The notes: generated by a model from the sequence alone, not told the origin. DNA of 64,000 bases from JANOYJ01 sp963792485 (GCA_963792485.1 CAWBWL010000007.1:434001-498000); one strand, 5' to 3'. Positions 25,835 through 35,368 are shown, counted from the first letter of the stretch. Numbers and translations are program-made.

Positions 25835-26986
25835 ATGAACCTTATCACGACAACCGCCGCCCTCTCCGATGCCATTGCCGAGCTTTCCAAGTCGGATTTT
25901 GTCGCCGTTGACACTGAATTCATCCGCGAAACCACCTTCTGGCCGGAACTCTGCCTGATCCAGCTTGCCACGCCGGACTTCAACGCGCTCGTCGATCCGC
26001 TGGCGCCGGGCATTGACCTTGCGCCGTTTTTCGCGCTGATGGCGGATGAGAACATCACAAAAGTGTTTCACGCTGCCCGCCAAGACGTTGAAATTGTTTA
26101 CAATCTCGGCAATCTCATCCCCTGCCCGATGTTCGACAGCCAGGTTGCCGCCATGGTCTGCGGTTTTGGCGAGTCGATCTCCTATGACCAGCTTGTCAAC
26201 AAGATGACCGGCGTGCATCTCGACAAGACCTCGCGCTTTACCGACTGGAAACGCAGGCCTCTTTCCGACACGCAGCTCACCTACGCGCTGGCCGACGTGA
26301 CGCATCTTGCCACTATCTACCCCAAGCTGAAGGACCAGCTTGCCGAAAAAGGCCGCGTGGACTGGGTCAAGGATGAGATGTCCACACTCACATCTGTTGA
26401 AACGTATGACCTTCACCCGGATGACGCCTGGAAGCGGCTGAAAATGCGGGCGCGCCGCCCGATTGAGCTGGCGACCTTGCAAAAGATCGCCGCCTGGCGC
26501 GAGCGCGAGGCGCGGGACCGCAATGTGCCGCGCTCGCGCGTCATGAAGGACGATACGCTGTTCGAAGTCGCGCAGCAGCAGCCCGACAGCGTGGAAGCGC
26601 TCGGCAGGCTGCGCTCTGTGCCCAATGGCTGGGAGCGCTCGCAACCCGCCCAAGGCCTGATCGCCGCCGTCAACGAGGCGCTCGCCATTCCAAAGGAAGA
26701 TTTGCCGAAGCTCGCCAAGCACGCACAGGGGCCGGAAGGCTCCGCTGCGGCAGGCGAGCTTTTGCGCGTTCTTCTGAAAATCATCACCGAAGAACACGGC
26801 GTTGCCCCCAAAGTCGTCGCCTCGGCGGACGATCTCGACAAAATCGCCGCGCATGGCGCCAATGCCGACGTCGCCGTCCTGCATGGCTGGCGGCGCGAGC
26901 TGTTCGGCGAAATGGCGCTGAAGCTGATCGCGGGCGAAGTCGCGCTGAAGTTTGAGGACCGCAAGGTGAAGGCTGTGGCGGTATAA
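25835..26986 (+). CDS. rnd: Ribonuclease D
   Basis: 383-aa 3'-5' exoribonuclease for tRNA and stable-RNA trimming. DEDDy catalytic residues are visible: DFVAVDTEFIRE (D, E), FHAARQDVEIVYN (D) and YALADVTHLATIY (Tyr-x-x-x-Asp). An HRDC-type region follows (PIELATLQKIAAWREREAR). Divergent from aspS with 152 bp between, the usual rnd-aspS neighbourhood in Hyphomicrobiales. Confidence 0.93.
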   Translation: MNLITTTAALSDAIAELSKSDFVAVDTEFIRETTFWPELCLIQLATPDFNALVDPLAPGIDLAPFFALMADENITKVFHAARQDVEIVYNLGNLIPCPMFDSQVAAMVCGFGESISYDQLVNKMTGVHLDKTSRFTDWKRRPLSDTQLTYALADVTHLATIYPKLKDQLAEKGRVDWVKDEMSTLTSVETYDLHPDDAWKRLKMRARRPIELATLQKIAAWREREARDRNVPRSRVMKDDTLFEVAQQQPDSVEALGRLRSVPNGWERSQPAQGLIAAVNEALAIPKEDLPKLAKHAQGPEGSAAAGELLRVLLKIITEEHGVAPKVVASADDLDKIAAHGANADVAVLHGWRRELFGEMALKLIAGEVALKFEDRKVKAVAV

Positions 26987-26989
26987 CTT

Positions 26990-27580
26990 CTATCTGGGCC
27001 GCCCGGACACCAATCCCCTGCGCCGGTTAAATCTGCGATAATGGTCGATCCGACGCGGAAATTGCGCCCGCATCGCATCCAGCGGCGCCAGCAATGCGCC
27101 GTCCCGCCCCAGCATCTCGTCAAGGCATTCCACCACGCGGCGGTTCGGCCAGGGCTTGTGGGTGATGTTCATGAGGCTCTCAAAGGCTTCCCCTTCCCGC
27201 CCGGGCCCCAAAAGAATGCTGATTGCGCCGTAAGCCAGCGCGGTGGAGCGGCTGACGCCCGCGTGGCAGTGAATGAGAAGTCTTGGGTTGTCATTGCTCA
27301 GATGATCGCCGACCAATTCCAGAACCGGCCGCAGCGTATCCGCAAAATGCCCGGTGGCGTCCTGGCGCTCCTGGTCGTGGAACAGGAACACATGATGCGG
27401 GCAGACCTCGATCCTGGGATGCGCGGTTTGCGGCAGATCAGGATCAAGCAGTGACACAACCAGCTCGGCATTCCATTCGGCGGCGACAGATGATGCGCGC
27501 GGGAGGCAGGTGACTTTGATCTTCTCGGAGATGATGTGATTCAATTCATTGGCGCCAACAAAGCTCATCGTCATCGACAT
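26990..27580 (-). CDS. Tyrosine phosphatase-like protein
   Basis: 196-aa protein with the cysteine-phosphatase P-loop LLIHCHAGVSRSTALAYG (C-x5-R-S/T), so catalytically competent in principle. A possible general-acid Asp is in FHDQERQDA or in VSLLDPDLPQ. Resembles rhizobial dual-specificity/tyrosine phosphatases of about 160-200 aa. The start is uncertain among three ATGs (MSMTMSFVG). Convergent with rnd. The substrate is unknown. Confidence 0.75.
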   Translation of the reverse strand: MSMTMSFVGANELNHIISEKIKVTCLPRASSVAAEWNAELVVSLLDPDLPQTAHPRIEVCPHHVFLFHDQERQDATGHFADTLRPVLELVGDHLSNDNPRLLIHCHAGVSRSTALAYGAISILLGPGREGEAFESLMNITHKPWPNRRVVECLDEMLGRDGALLAPLDAMRAQFPRRIDHYRRFNRRRGLVSGRPR

Positions 27581-27629
27581 CTTACAAATCCATTGCGCTG
27601 TTTTTAGGGCTGAGCCAACATTTGCGCCG

Positions 27630-28019
27630 TCAGATAACGGTCAATCCAAGCTCCTGCGCCATTGCGTCAAAGTCGCGGTCTTGATGCAAAAGCGAATGGC
27701 CGCCCTCCATGCAAAACGTGCCAATGATAACATCCGCCGTTTTCCGGATTGTCACGCCAAGTTCCCGAAGTTTGCGGTCATTGCGCGCCGCATGGACGGC
27801 GATGTGATCGTCAAGCATGCCATCAACCTCAAACTGCCTGAGATGCCGTTCAATGGTTGCCGCATGGCGCTCGTCGCGCGCGCCTTGCAAAACTTCCAAA
27901 AGGATCAAGTCGCCAACCAGAATGTCATCCGGATCATCAATGCCGCGCAGTCTTTGCACTGCTGCGGTGTCTTGCTTGCACAGATATGAAATCCATACGG
28001 AGCTGTCGACCACGATCAT
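27630..28019 (-). CDS. vapC: VapC-type PIN toxin
   Basis: 129-aa ribonuclease toxin. First PIN motif MIVVDSSVWISYL, second LILLEVLQGARDERH (Glu), third TADVIIGTFCMEGGHSLLHQ (Asp) and fourth HQDRDFDAMAQELGL (Asp). The start overlaps the antitoxin stop by 4 nt. Intact, unlike the PIN gene near 4 kb, which belongs to a different PIN subfamily. Confidence 0.88.
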   Translation of the reverse strand: MIVVDSSVWISYLCKQDTAAVQRLRGIDDPDDILVGDLILLEVLQGARDERHAATIERHLRQFEVDGMLDDHIAVHAARNDRKLRELGVTIRKTADVIIGTFCMEGGHSLLHQDRDFDAMAQELGLTVI

Positions 28020-28222
28020 TCCGGTACGAAGCGTCCCTGCCTCATCTCATCAAGATCGCCCTCCCAGCCGAGCCCCCAAAGGTTCTTGATCGCAGTTTTC
28101 CGGCGGTGCTTCTGGACAAGATTCCGCAATGCTTCTTCCACCGTCGCCCGCTTCGTTGCAAATCCGGTTGCAGCCATAGCTTCTGAAAGCAACTTATCGT
28201 CAAGTTCGATATTTGTGCGCAT
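28016..28222 (-). CDS. vapB: VapB-type antitoxin
   Basis: 68-aa antitoxin with the ribbon-helix-helix start MRTNIELDDKLLSEAMAATG, helix TKRATVEEALRNLVQK and a C-terminal toxin-binding tail (GLGWEGDLDEMRQGRF). GGAGC lies about 7 nt before the ATG at 28222. A longer start is open but loses the family N-terminus. Probably autoregulates its promoter together with VapC. Confidence 0.85.
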   Translation of the reverse strand: MRTNIELDDKLLSEAMAATGFATKRATVEEALRNLVQKHRRKTAIKNLWGLGWEGDLDEMRQGRFVPE

Positions 28223-28288
28223 GAAAAGCTCCGATGTGTAATCTCCATAACACCAACACACATAAAGAACGGCGTTTACAAGCTCTCG

Positions 28289-28378
28289 CTACCCCACCAC
28301 CGTCCGCATCGGCTTGCCCGCCAGCCGCGCGAACTGCTGCAGCCAGCCGAAATTGCACGTTCGCCCGACAAATCTCGC
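28289..28378 (-). pseudogene. Remnant of a second ppx 3' end
   Basis: On the minus strand this stretch ends GWLQQFARLAGKPMRTVVG before a stop, nearly the same as the end of the intact Ppx (RLQQFAKLVGIPMRTVVG, 28886). Just before it, in a neighbouring frame, DLSGERA parallels DLASERT of Ppx. At DNA level the last 50 or so bases are clearly alike but not identical, so this is a diverged copy and not a recent duplication. No upstream ppx sequence remains. The intact ppx end and this remnant bracket the DUF302 gene. Confidence 0.65.
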
Positions 28379-28502
28379 CCGCGTTTGATTTCCGTCAAAG
28401 CCGCCGAATGGGCCGGTGACATCATGCCCAGTGACTGCTGCCTGGCATTCTGGCCGCGCCAGCCTACTGACAGACAAAAGACATCCAAAGGGATCCGTAT
28501 TC

Positions 28503-28889
28503 ATGGCCTACACAATAGACCGCAGTTTTCCGCATGCGACGTTTTCCGACATCGTGGAGCGCACGCGCGCAGCCTTGGCCAAGCAGGGGTTCGGCGTGCT
28601 GACGGAAATTGATGTCAAGGCGACGCTGAAGAAGAAGATCGACGCCGATGTCTCCGACTATCTGATCCTCGGCGCATGCAATCCAAAAATGGCGCATGAG
28701 GCGATGAAGATAGAGCCGCGCGTCGGCGCGATGCTGCCGTGCAATGTGATTGTCCGCGCACTTAATGGCGCGGTGGAAGTGAGCGCCATAGACCCAGTTG
28801 CGTCGATGTCCGCCATTGACAATGCCGCGCTGAAGGCGGTGGCGGGTGGCGTCAAAGGCATGCTGGAAAACGTCGTGGCCCAGATTTAA
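28503..28889 (+). CDS. DUF302 protein
   Basis: 128-aa protein. AYTIDRSFPHATFSDIVERT, then LAKQGFGVLTEIDVKATLKK and DYLILGACNPKMAHEAMKIE are the standard DUF302 pattern; CNVIVR and MLPCN contain the conserved Cys-Asn. Function of the family is unknown, though members occur in redox and sulfur contexts. The ATG at 28503 matches the family start. It overlaps the ppx stop convergently by 4 nt, and lies between two ppx 3' ends. Confidence 0.88.
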   Translation: MAYTIDRSFPHATFSDIVERTRAALAKQGFGVLTEIDVKATLKKKIDADVSDYLILGACNPKMAHEAMKIEPRVGAMLPCNVIVRALNGAVEVSAIDPVASMSAIDNAALKAVAGGVKGMLENVVAQI

Positions 28890-30397
28890 CCCACCACCGT
28901 GCGCATAGGTATTCCAACCAGCTTCGCAAACTGCTGCAGCCGTCCTTCCGTGCGCTCGCTGGCGAGATCGCAAATATCGCTGGGCACCATGAACAGAAAC
29001 CCGCCAATGCCGTCGGCTTTGAAGCCGAGCCGCGGAATGACGCGGGGCATTGCGGCGGAGTAGAGATAGACGACACGCATCAGCGCCCCGAGGAGTTTCG
29101 CCCGCTCGAAAAGACGCGGCGGGGCGAGCTTGCGGATCTCAGGCGAGAGCGCATCGTCAATCAGGCCCTCATGGCGGAAGAAATTCGCCAGCGCCATGTA
29201 AGCGCGGCCCGGGTGGCCGATGCCGATAAACGCGCCATTCGAGATGATGTTCATCGATTGCGATCCGCGGTAATCTGGATGCGCGCGCCAGCCGATATCG
29301 GCGAGCAGGCACGCGGCGTGGCGGCAGCGCGCCTCTTCCTCGCTTTCATCAATACCCAGTTTGGCAAACGCCTCGCCGGTCCATTGGGCGAGCTCCTGCG
29401 CATGTTCAGGCGAGCGGGCGCGCAGCACCGACATCTCGGTCGCGGCTGAAATCAGCGGGTCTTCGCGCTGCTCATCCTGCGGCAGCAGCGAGAAGAGGTA
29501 GCCCTCGCGCACGCCAAGTCCCGAAAACACTATGCTCGACGGCTGCATTTGCGCCATGACCTGGCTCAGCACTGTCGCCCCATATGACAGCAGCGCTTGG
29601 CGATTGCGGGAAATATGTTCAATACCGGGAATCTTCTCGGTATTGCCGCGCGCAACGCGCTTGAAGAACAGCGCCGCGTCTTCAGAGGCAATTTCATATT
29701 CGTGCATGACATGCAGCGGATAGTGCACCGTCTCCATGTGCAAGCGGCCCAAATTGCGCCAGGTTCCGCCGACCGCATAAAACTTCCGGCCTTTGCCTCC
29801 CTCAAGCACCTTGGCGTCGGCCAAATGCATCTCGGCTATCTTGGCGGCCTTTGTCAGTGAGCCGCCTGCCATATCGGACAGCCGCAATCCACCCAGCGGC
29901 AGGGTGATTCCCATGCCAATGCGGGTATCCTTGACATCGGCAAGCTCCAGCGAACCGCCGCCGAGATCACCGACGATCCCGTCCGGCCGCCAAATGCTGG
30001 AGACGATGCCAAGCGCGGAGAACCATGCTTCTTCCTCTCCGGTCAAAACCTTGACCTTGCAGTCCAATATTTTTTCGGCATCGCTGACAAACAAAGAGCC
30101 ATTCGCCGACTCGCGCGCAGCGGCAGTTGCCAGCACATGCATGGTCTTTGCCCCCGCCTGTGCGGAAAGCGCCCGGAAGCGGCGCAATGCTTTGAGCGCA
30201 TCGGCCACGGCTTTGTCGTTCAGACGGCCGGTGTCGGCGATGCCCTTGCCAAGGCCGCACAGGATTTTCTCGTTGAACAGAACCGTCGGCGAGCGGACAA
30301 TGCCTTCATAAACCACAAGGCGGACCGAGTTCGAACCGATATCGACGACTGAAACGGGTTCCCTACCCTTCAGCCTGCCCTGTGCCCCGTCAACCAT
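28886..30397 (-). CDS. ppx: Exopolyphosphatase (Ppx/GppA family)
   Basis: 503-aa enzyme of the ASKHA superfamily that hydrolyses polyphosphate (or pppGpp). Phosphate loop 1: VVDIGSNSVRLVVYE; loop 2: GIVGDLGGGSLELADV; later YAVGGTWRNLGRLH and an HD-like helical C-terminal domain (RHAACLLADIGWRAHPDYRG). Starts 5 nt downstream of ppk on the same strand; the pair gives opposing control of cellular polyphosphate. A diverged copy of its 3' end lies at 28289-28378. Confidence 0.93.
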   Translation of the reverse strand: MVDGAQGRLKGREPVSVVDIGSNSVRLVVYEGIVRSPTVLFNEKILCGLGKGIADTGRLNDKAVADALKALRRFRALSAQAGAKTMHVLATAAARESANGSLFVSDAEKILDCKVKVLTGEEEAWFSALGIVSSIWRPDGIVGDLGGGSLELADVKDTRIGMGITLPLGGLRLSDMAGGSLTKAAKIAEMHLADAKVLEGGKGRKFYAVGGTWRNLGRLHMETVHYPLHVMHEYEIASEDAALFFKRVARGNTEKIPGIEHISRNRQALLSYGATVLSQVMAQMQPSSIVFSGLGVREGYLFSLLPQDEQREDPLISAATEMSVLRARSPEHAQELAQWTGEAFAKLGIDESEEEARCRHAACLLADIGWRAHPDYRGSQSMNIISNGAFIGIGHPGRAYMALANFFRHEGLIDDALSPEIRKLAPPRLFERAKLLGALMRVVYLYSAAMPRVIPRLGFKADGIGGFLFMVPSDICDLASERTEGRLQQFAKLVGIPMRTVVG

Positions 30398-30402
30398 TGA
30401 GA

Positions 30403-32613
30403 CTACTGACCCTTGTGTTTACGCTTTGCCCGCTTGCGGTGCTTGATTTCTTTTGGCGCGGAGATTTTCAAGGACTTGCCGCGCCCGGACAGTGAGGGGT
30501 TGGTCATGAAATATTCCTGCGCGTTGAACGGCTCTTCGCCCTCTTCGCGCGTGATGCGCCGCGACGTTCCGTCCGGCAAGACAGCAAAGCTCTGCTCATT
30601 GTCAAGCAGGTTCCCCAGCATGATCTGCGACAGCACCTGCTGATGCACAGTCGGATTGGTCAGCGGCACCATCACTTCGACACGCCGGTCGAGATTGCGG
30701 GTCATCAGGTCCGCCGAGCCTATATAGACAGTCGCCTGGTCTGAAGGCAGTCCGTGGCCATTGCCGAAACAAAAAATGCGGCTGTGCTCGAGAAAGCGGC
30801 CAACAATTGATTTGACCCTAATATTATCTGACAGCCCCGGAACTTGCGGGCGCAAACAGCATATGCCGCGGCAGACAATGTCGATCTCCACCCCCGCCTG
30901 CGAGGCGTCATAGAGCGCGTCGATGATCTGCGGGTCAACGAGAGAGTTCAATTTGAACCATATCTGCGCGGGCCGCCCGGCCTTGGCGTGCGCGACCTCG
31001 TCCGTAATGTGTTTGAGCATGCGGCTGCGCAGGGTCAGCGGCGAGACGGCGAGCTTCAATTCGCCCGCAGGCTCGGCATAGCTCGTAATGTAATTAAAAA
31101 TCTGCGCGACATCATGGGCAATGTCGGCGTCGTCAGTGAAATAGGACAGGTCCGTGTATACCCGCGCGGTGATCGGATGGTAATTGCCGGTGCCCAGATG
31201 CACATAATTGCGCAGCTTGCCCTCTTCGCGCCGCACCACCAGCGACAGCTTGGAATGCGTCTTTAATTCGATAAAGCCAAACACCACCTGCACGCCCGCC
31301 CGCTCAAGGTCCCGGGCCCAGCGGATATTGGCCTCCTCGTCAAACCGCGCCTTCAATTCAACCAGCGCGGTCACCGACTTGCCCGCCTCCGCCGCGTCGA
31401 TCAGAGCGCGCACGATCGGGCTGTCATTGGAGGTGCGGTAGAGCGTCTGCTTGATCGCCACCACTTCCGGATCGAGCGCCGCCTGGCGCAGGAACTGCAC
31501 CACCACGTCAAACGATTCATACGGGTGGTGGACGATCAGATCCTTCTGCCGGATCGCCGCAAAGCAGTCACCGCCGCTTTCACGGATGCGCTCCGGGAAG
31601 CGCGCTTTATAGGGCGCGAACTTCAGATCCGGACGGTCGATGGCCAGGATTTCGGAAATGGTCGACAGCGCCAGGAGCCCGTCCTTGACCATGACACGCG
31701 CATCCTGCACGCCGAGTTCGCTCGTTACGAATGTGCGCAGCGCTTCGGGCATTTCGGCGTTGAACTCGATGCGGATCACCGAGCCGCGCCGCCGCCGCTT
31801 GATCGCGGTCTCGAAATGGCGGACGAGATCTTCCGCCTCTTCCTCCACTTCAAGGTCGGAATCGCGGATGACCCTGAACGAGCCAAGGCCCTTCATCTCG
31901 TACCCCGGATAGAGCCTTTCGATGAACAGGCTGACGGCGTCCTCGAGCGTGACAAACCGCACTGCCTTGCCCTTGTCCGGCAGGCGCACGAAGCGCTTCA
32001 AGGCAGGCGGCAGGCGCAGAAGCGCGGTCATCGACTTGCTGTCGGAACGCCGCGCCAACTGCAGGGCAATCGAAAATCCGAGATTGGGAATAAACGGGAA
32101 CGGATGGGCTGGATCAATCGAGAGCGGCGTCAGAACAGGGAAGATTGTGTCGATGAAGTGCTGTTCGAGCCAGGCAGTCTCCTTCTTCAGCATTGCATCA
32201 GGGCGGATGATCTCGATCCCCGCCACCGCAAGCTCTTTGCGCAGTTCGACAAGACAGCTCTGCTGGTCGGTCTGCAGCCGCGCGGTTTCGGCCAGAACGC
32301 TCGCCAGCTGTTCGAGCGGCGTGCGTCCGTCCGAGCTCTTGGTAGCGATGCCCTCGCGCACCTGTCCGGCAAGGCCAGCGATGCGCACCATGAAGAACTC
32401 ATCAAGGTTCGCCGCCGAGATCGACAGAAAACGCAGGCGCTCAAGAAGAGGATGCCGTGTATTCAGGCTCTCATCCAGAACTCGGTGATTGAACTGCAGC
32501 CAGGAAAATTCCCGGTTGATAAATCGCTGCGGGCTGCGGCGGATATCGGGAACGGGCAGCTCTTCGGCTTTCGTTTCAATGTCGGTGAATTCGGTCTGCG
32601 GCATCTCATTCAT
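30403..32613 (-). CDS. ppk: Polyphosphate kinase
   Basis: 736-aa membrane-associated kinase that reversibly makes polyphosphate from ATP. N-terminal domain FINREFSWLQFNHRVLDES; the catalytic phospholipase-D-like halves contain the phosphorylated His in LGTGNYHPITARVYTDLSY and the second His in FLEHSRIFCFGNG; the tail is basic (KEIKHRKRAKRKHKGQ). Full length for Ppk1. Co-transcribed with ppx. In most relatives hda precedes ppk; here hdaA is 14 kb away. Confidence 0.95.
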   Translation of the reverse strand: MNEMPQTEFTDIETKAEELPVPDIRRSPQRFINREFSWLQFNHRVLDESLNTRHPLLERLRFLSISAANLDEFFMVRIAGLAGQVREGIATKSSDGRTPLEQLASVLAETARLQTDQQSCLVELRKELAVAGIEIIRPDAMLKKETAWLEQHFIDTIFPVLTPLSIDPAHPFPFIPNLGFSIALQLARRSDSKSMTALLRLPPALKRFVRLPDKGKAVRFVTLEDAVSLFIERLYPGYEMKGLGSFRVIRDSDLEVEEEAEDLVRHFETAIKRRRRGSVIRIEFNAEMPEALRTFVTSELGVQDARVMVKDGLLALSTISEILAIDRPDLKFAPYKARFPERIRESGGDCFAAIRQKDLIVHHPYESFDVVVQFLRQAALDPEVVAIKQTLYRTSNDSPIVRALIDAAEAGKSVTALVELKARFDEEANIRWARDLERAGVQVVFGFIELKTHSKLSLVVRREEGKLRNYVHLGTGNYHPITARVYTDLSYFTDDADIAHDVAQIFNYITSYAEPAGELKLAVSPLTLRSRMLKHITDEVAHAKAGRPAQIWFKLNSLVDPQIIDALYDASQAGVEIDIVCRGICCLRPQVPGLSDNIRVKSIVGRFLEHSRIFCFGNGHGLPSDQATVYIGSADLMTRNLDRRVEVMVPLTNPTVHQQVLSQIMLGNLLDNEQSFAVLPDGTSRRITREEGEEPFNAQEYFMTNPSLSGRGKSLKISAPKEIKHRKRAKRKHKGQ

Positions 32614-32789
32614 GATCGTCCTGCTCTACTACTGCACCAGTTATGCGGCAAATCATAATTATTGAAAATGACAGAGTGAAAACAACCGTTTGAACTTGCC
32701 CGAGACAAGGGAGCGCTTCGGAAATCCGCACATGACAAGACCATGCCGGGCTTGCTATAGGCGGCGCATAGCTAAATTCGGAGCGCATC

Positions 32790-33035
32790 ATGGCCGGGCA
32801 CGGGGTACCTCATTTCCAGAACGATGGCGGTCACAGGGTCATTGAGATCGGCGTGAAGGAATTCATGTGCGTCGGCGCCAACCCGCCGTTCGATCATCCG
32901 CATGTCTATCTCGACATGGGTGCAGAGGGTGAAAAGGTCTGCCCCTATTGCTCGACGCTCTACAAGTTCAACGGCGCCTTGCGCGTGGACGAGACCGCTC
33001 CTGCCGGATGCCTATTTGAGCCGATGGCGGCCTGA
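32790..33035 (+). CDS. Zinc-finger protein (CHCC/NDUFS6 type)
   Basis: 81-aa protein with the zf-CHCC signature: Cys in FMCVGANPPFDHPHVYLDMG, the FDHP-x-x-Y core and the CPYCSTLY pair, i.e. C-H-C-C ligands. The domain is shared with the complex I subunit NDUFS6; bacterial members are small stand-alone proteins. It stands 22 nt before the FAD monooxygenase gene and is probably co-transcribed. Confidence 0.88.
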   Translation: MAGHGVPHFQNDGGHRVIEIGVKEFMCVGANPPFDHPHVYLDMGAEGEKVCPYCSTLYKFNGALRVDETAPAGCLFEPMAA

Positions 33036-33057
33036 GCGCGATACCGTCTGACATCCC

Positions 33058-34245
33058 ATGACGCCGGCAAAGCGGCATATTCTGATCGCGGGCGGCGGCA
33101 TTGCGGGACTGTCGGCAGCACTTGCGCTTGAGCATTTCGGCTTTGCCGCCACAGTGTTTGAGCGCGCGCCCGTAAGCGATATCGCCGGCGCTGGTATTCA
33201 ACTCTCCCCCAACGCCACGCGCCTTCTCGACCGCCTCGCAGTCCTGCCTCGCCTCAAAGCTCAGGCCGTCGAGCCAAAAAGCGTGCTCCTCTGCGACGGC
33301 GCGACCACAATGCCGTTATTGTCTCTGGATGTTTCGGACGCCGCAAAGCGCTGGGGCGCGCCCTATTGGGTGGCGCACCGGGCGGATTTGCATGCAGCGC
33401 TCTTGGCGCAAGCAGCCAGCCGCCCTGCCATTCGCATCAGGCCGGGATGCGAAGTCTCGCATTTCGCCGCCCATGCCAATGGCGTCACGGTCTCGCTCAC
33501 ATCAAACAATATCGTCACTGAGGATGAGGGCATGCTTCTGATCGGCGCAGACGGTGTCTGGTCGCGCGTAAGGGCGCGGCTCGGCGGCCCCCGCCCGATG
33601 TTTTCAGGACAAGTCGCCTTTCGCAAAATGTATGGCGCCAATGCCGGGCTTCCCCCGGTGCTGGAAACACTCCTGTCAGGCCGCCAAGTCGCCGCTTTCC
33701 TGTCGCGACAGGCCCATATTGTCGCTTATCCCGTCAATGCCGGCCGCTCGCTCAATCTGGTTGCGATCGCCAAAAGTGTAGACAGCCGCGCAAGCGTTAC
33801 CGCTTTGCCAAATGCATTCCAGCAGTTCGACCCGCCGCTCGCAGCCCTCACCTCCACTTCGGATGGCTGGACGCCCTACCCCATCCATACCGTGCCCGCT
33901 GACGGCAAATGGAGCGACGGCAAATCAGTGGTCCTGATCGGCGATGCGGCCCACGCCATGACGCCCTATGCCGCCCAAGGCGCGGCGATGGCCATTGAAG
34001 ATGCCTGGGTTCTGGCTGCGTGTCTTGCCAGGCAAAGGACCGAGCAAGCTGCAGCGCTGAAAGAATTCCAGGCCCTGCGCCATCCGCGCGTCGACCGCAT
34101 TGCCCGCCGTTCGCGCCTGAACAAGTTTGCCTACCACGCAGGCTGGCCAATCGCGCCGGTCAGAAACGCGCTCTTCCGCTACCGCAGCGAAAGCTTCCGG
34201 TCGGGGCTCGACTGGATCTATGCATGGGACTTCAAACAGCCATAA
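33058..34245 (+). CDS. FAD-dependent aromatic monooxygenase-like protein
   Basis: 395-aa flavoprotein hydroxylase (UbiH/salicylate hydroxylase type). FAD-binding GxGxxG: ILIAGGGIAGLSAALALEHF; the DG motif in LIGADGVWSRVRARLGG; the GD motif VVLIGDAAHAMTPYAAQGA. Substrate unknown; overall pattern is nearest to salicylate 1-monooxygenase-like proteins. Its 3' end overlaps the convergent EEP gene by 14 bp. Confidence 0.87.
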   Translation: MTPAKRHILIAGGGIAGLSAALALEHFGFAATVFERAPVSDIAGAGIQLSPNATRLLDRLAVLPRLKAQAVEPKSVLLCDGATTMPLLSLDVSDAAKRWGAPYWVAHRADLHAALLAQAASRPAIRIRPGCEVSHFAAHANGVTVSLTSNNIVTEDEGMLLIGADGVWSRVRARLGGPRPMFSGQVAFRKMYGANAGLPPVLETLLSGRQVAAFLSRQAHIVAYPVNAGRSLNLVAIAKSVDSRASVTALPNAFQQFDPPLAALTSTSDGWTPYPIHTVPADGKWSDGKSVVLIGDAAHAMTPYAAQGAAMAIEDAWVLAACLARQRTEQAAALKEFQALRHPRVDRIARRSRLNKFAYHAGWPIAPVRNALFRYRSESFRSGLDWIYAWDFKQP

Positions 34246-35287
34246 TCGCCCGCGCCTCCGCCTTTATCGGCTTGAACTTGAATGTCGCGCAGATGATGCC
34301 GTGATCATTTGTGCCTGAAACTTTGTGGTCATCCCAATTGAGATGGTCGTTGCTGACCGTCATGCCTTCAAACAGCCAGACGCGCTTGCGGCTATTGTCG
34401 TAAAACTCCTCGCTCACCAGAATATGGTCGAGAGATTCCATAATGTCCTGATGGATATGCGTGTAATACACATCGCGCGTGTTGCGGTATTCCTGCAGCG
34501 TCTGCGCAGTATAGAGGCTCGTGTCGCCGCCGCCGACGGAATCCCCGACCAGATATTTCGGCTGCTCGGTAAGAACGTTGACCGTGTTGCTGTGCTGCCC
34601 GTCATTCACATCGCCCAGCACCAAGACGCCAGTCCGCGTGCCCTTCATCTGCTCCGACAGGATGAACCGCAACGCCGATGCCTCAGCTGTTCTGCGGATG
34701 GTCGAAATCGCCGACCCCAGATTTTCCTGATGTTTCGCGTAAGTGGGCTTGTCGGCCTTGAACCAGTCTTCGTTGAAGACCTTGGTTGGCCCCTTCGATT
34801 TGAAGTGGCAGACATAGACATGAACCGGGTCAAACCCGTCGCGCGGCTGGATGACGAAGTGCAGCACCGGACGGGAAAACTTCTTCACCTTGACGCTGAT
34901 ATCCGGCGTCTGCGGGTCATCGCCGGAGCTCTTGAGGACAAACTTCTCCGGAAAATTGACGATCCATTCCGGCGCGCCGACAAGCAGCCCTTTGCGCACG
35001 ATGGCGGCGCAGACAATGCCCTTGCCGGTCGCGTCGGCCGGAACAAGCGCATCGTACTCGCCGGACAGCCCCGATGCGGTGAGGAAGTTTGCGAGCGAAT
35101 CCTTGTGCCACAATTCCTGGAACCCGAACACATCGGGCTTCAACAGGCGCAGTATGCGGGCGCACCACTCGATTTTGCGGTCATATTCGGCTTGGCTCCA
35201 TCCGTCCGCGTCCGTGTAGATCGCCTTGCCCGGCTCATTCAGATTGAGAAGATTGAAAGTGCCAAGCGTCAAGCGGTCGAGTTTCAT
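34232..35287 (-). CDS. Endonuclease/exonuclease/phosphatase-family protein
   Basis: 351-aa EEP-fold protein. LTLGTFNLLNLNE supplies the conserved Asn, VFGFQELWHKD the metal-binding Glu, VYVCHFKSKGP a His, LVLGDVNDGQHSN the G-D-x-N motif, and SLDHILVSEEF and NDHGIICATFKF the final Asp and His. No signal peptide is seen. It could act on nucleic acid or on phosphoesters. The start at 35287 follows GGGAG; an earlier ATG (35329) lies before that site. Ends convergently with the monooxygenase. Confidence 0.82.
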   Translation of the reverse strand: MKLDRLTLGTFNLLNLNEPGKAIYTDADGWSQAEYDRKIEWCARILRLLKPDVFGFQELWHKDSLANFLTASGLSGEYDALVPADATGKGIVCAAIVRKGLLVGAPEWIVNFPEKFVLKSSGDDPQTPDISVKVKKFSRPVLHFVIQPRDGFDPVHVYVCHFKSKGPTKVFNEDWFKADKPTYAKHQENLGSAISTIRRTAEASALRFILSEQMKGTRTGVLVLGDVNDGQHSNTVNVLTEQPKYLVGDSVGGGDTSLYTAQTLQEYRNTRDVYYTHIHQDIMESLDHILVSEEFYDNSRKRVWLFEGMTVSNDHLNWDDHKVSGTNDHGIICATFKFKPIKAEARAIMAV

Positions 35288-35368
35288 AGTGAACTCCCAT
35301 GTTGGCGGACCGTTGTGTTTTTTTGGCACGGGAGGCTTGGCGCTCCCTTTGAGGTTTAAGCTAAGCGT

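Noticed and set aside
25811..26884. Minus-strand open frame opposite rnd
   Set aside because: Antisense to a complete ribonuclease D with all catalytic residues; no motif of its own.
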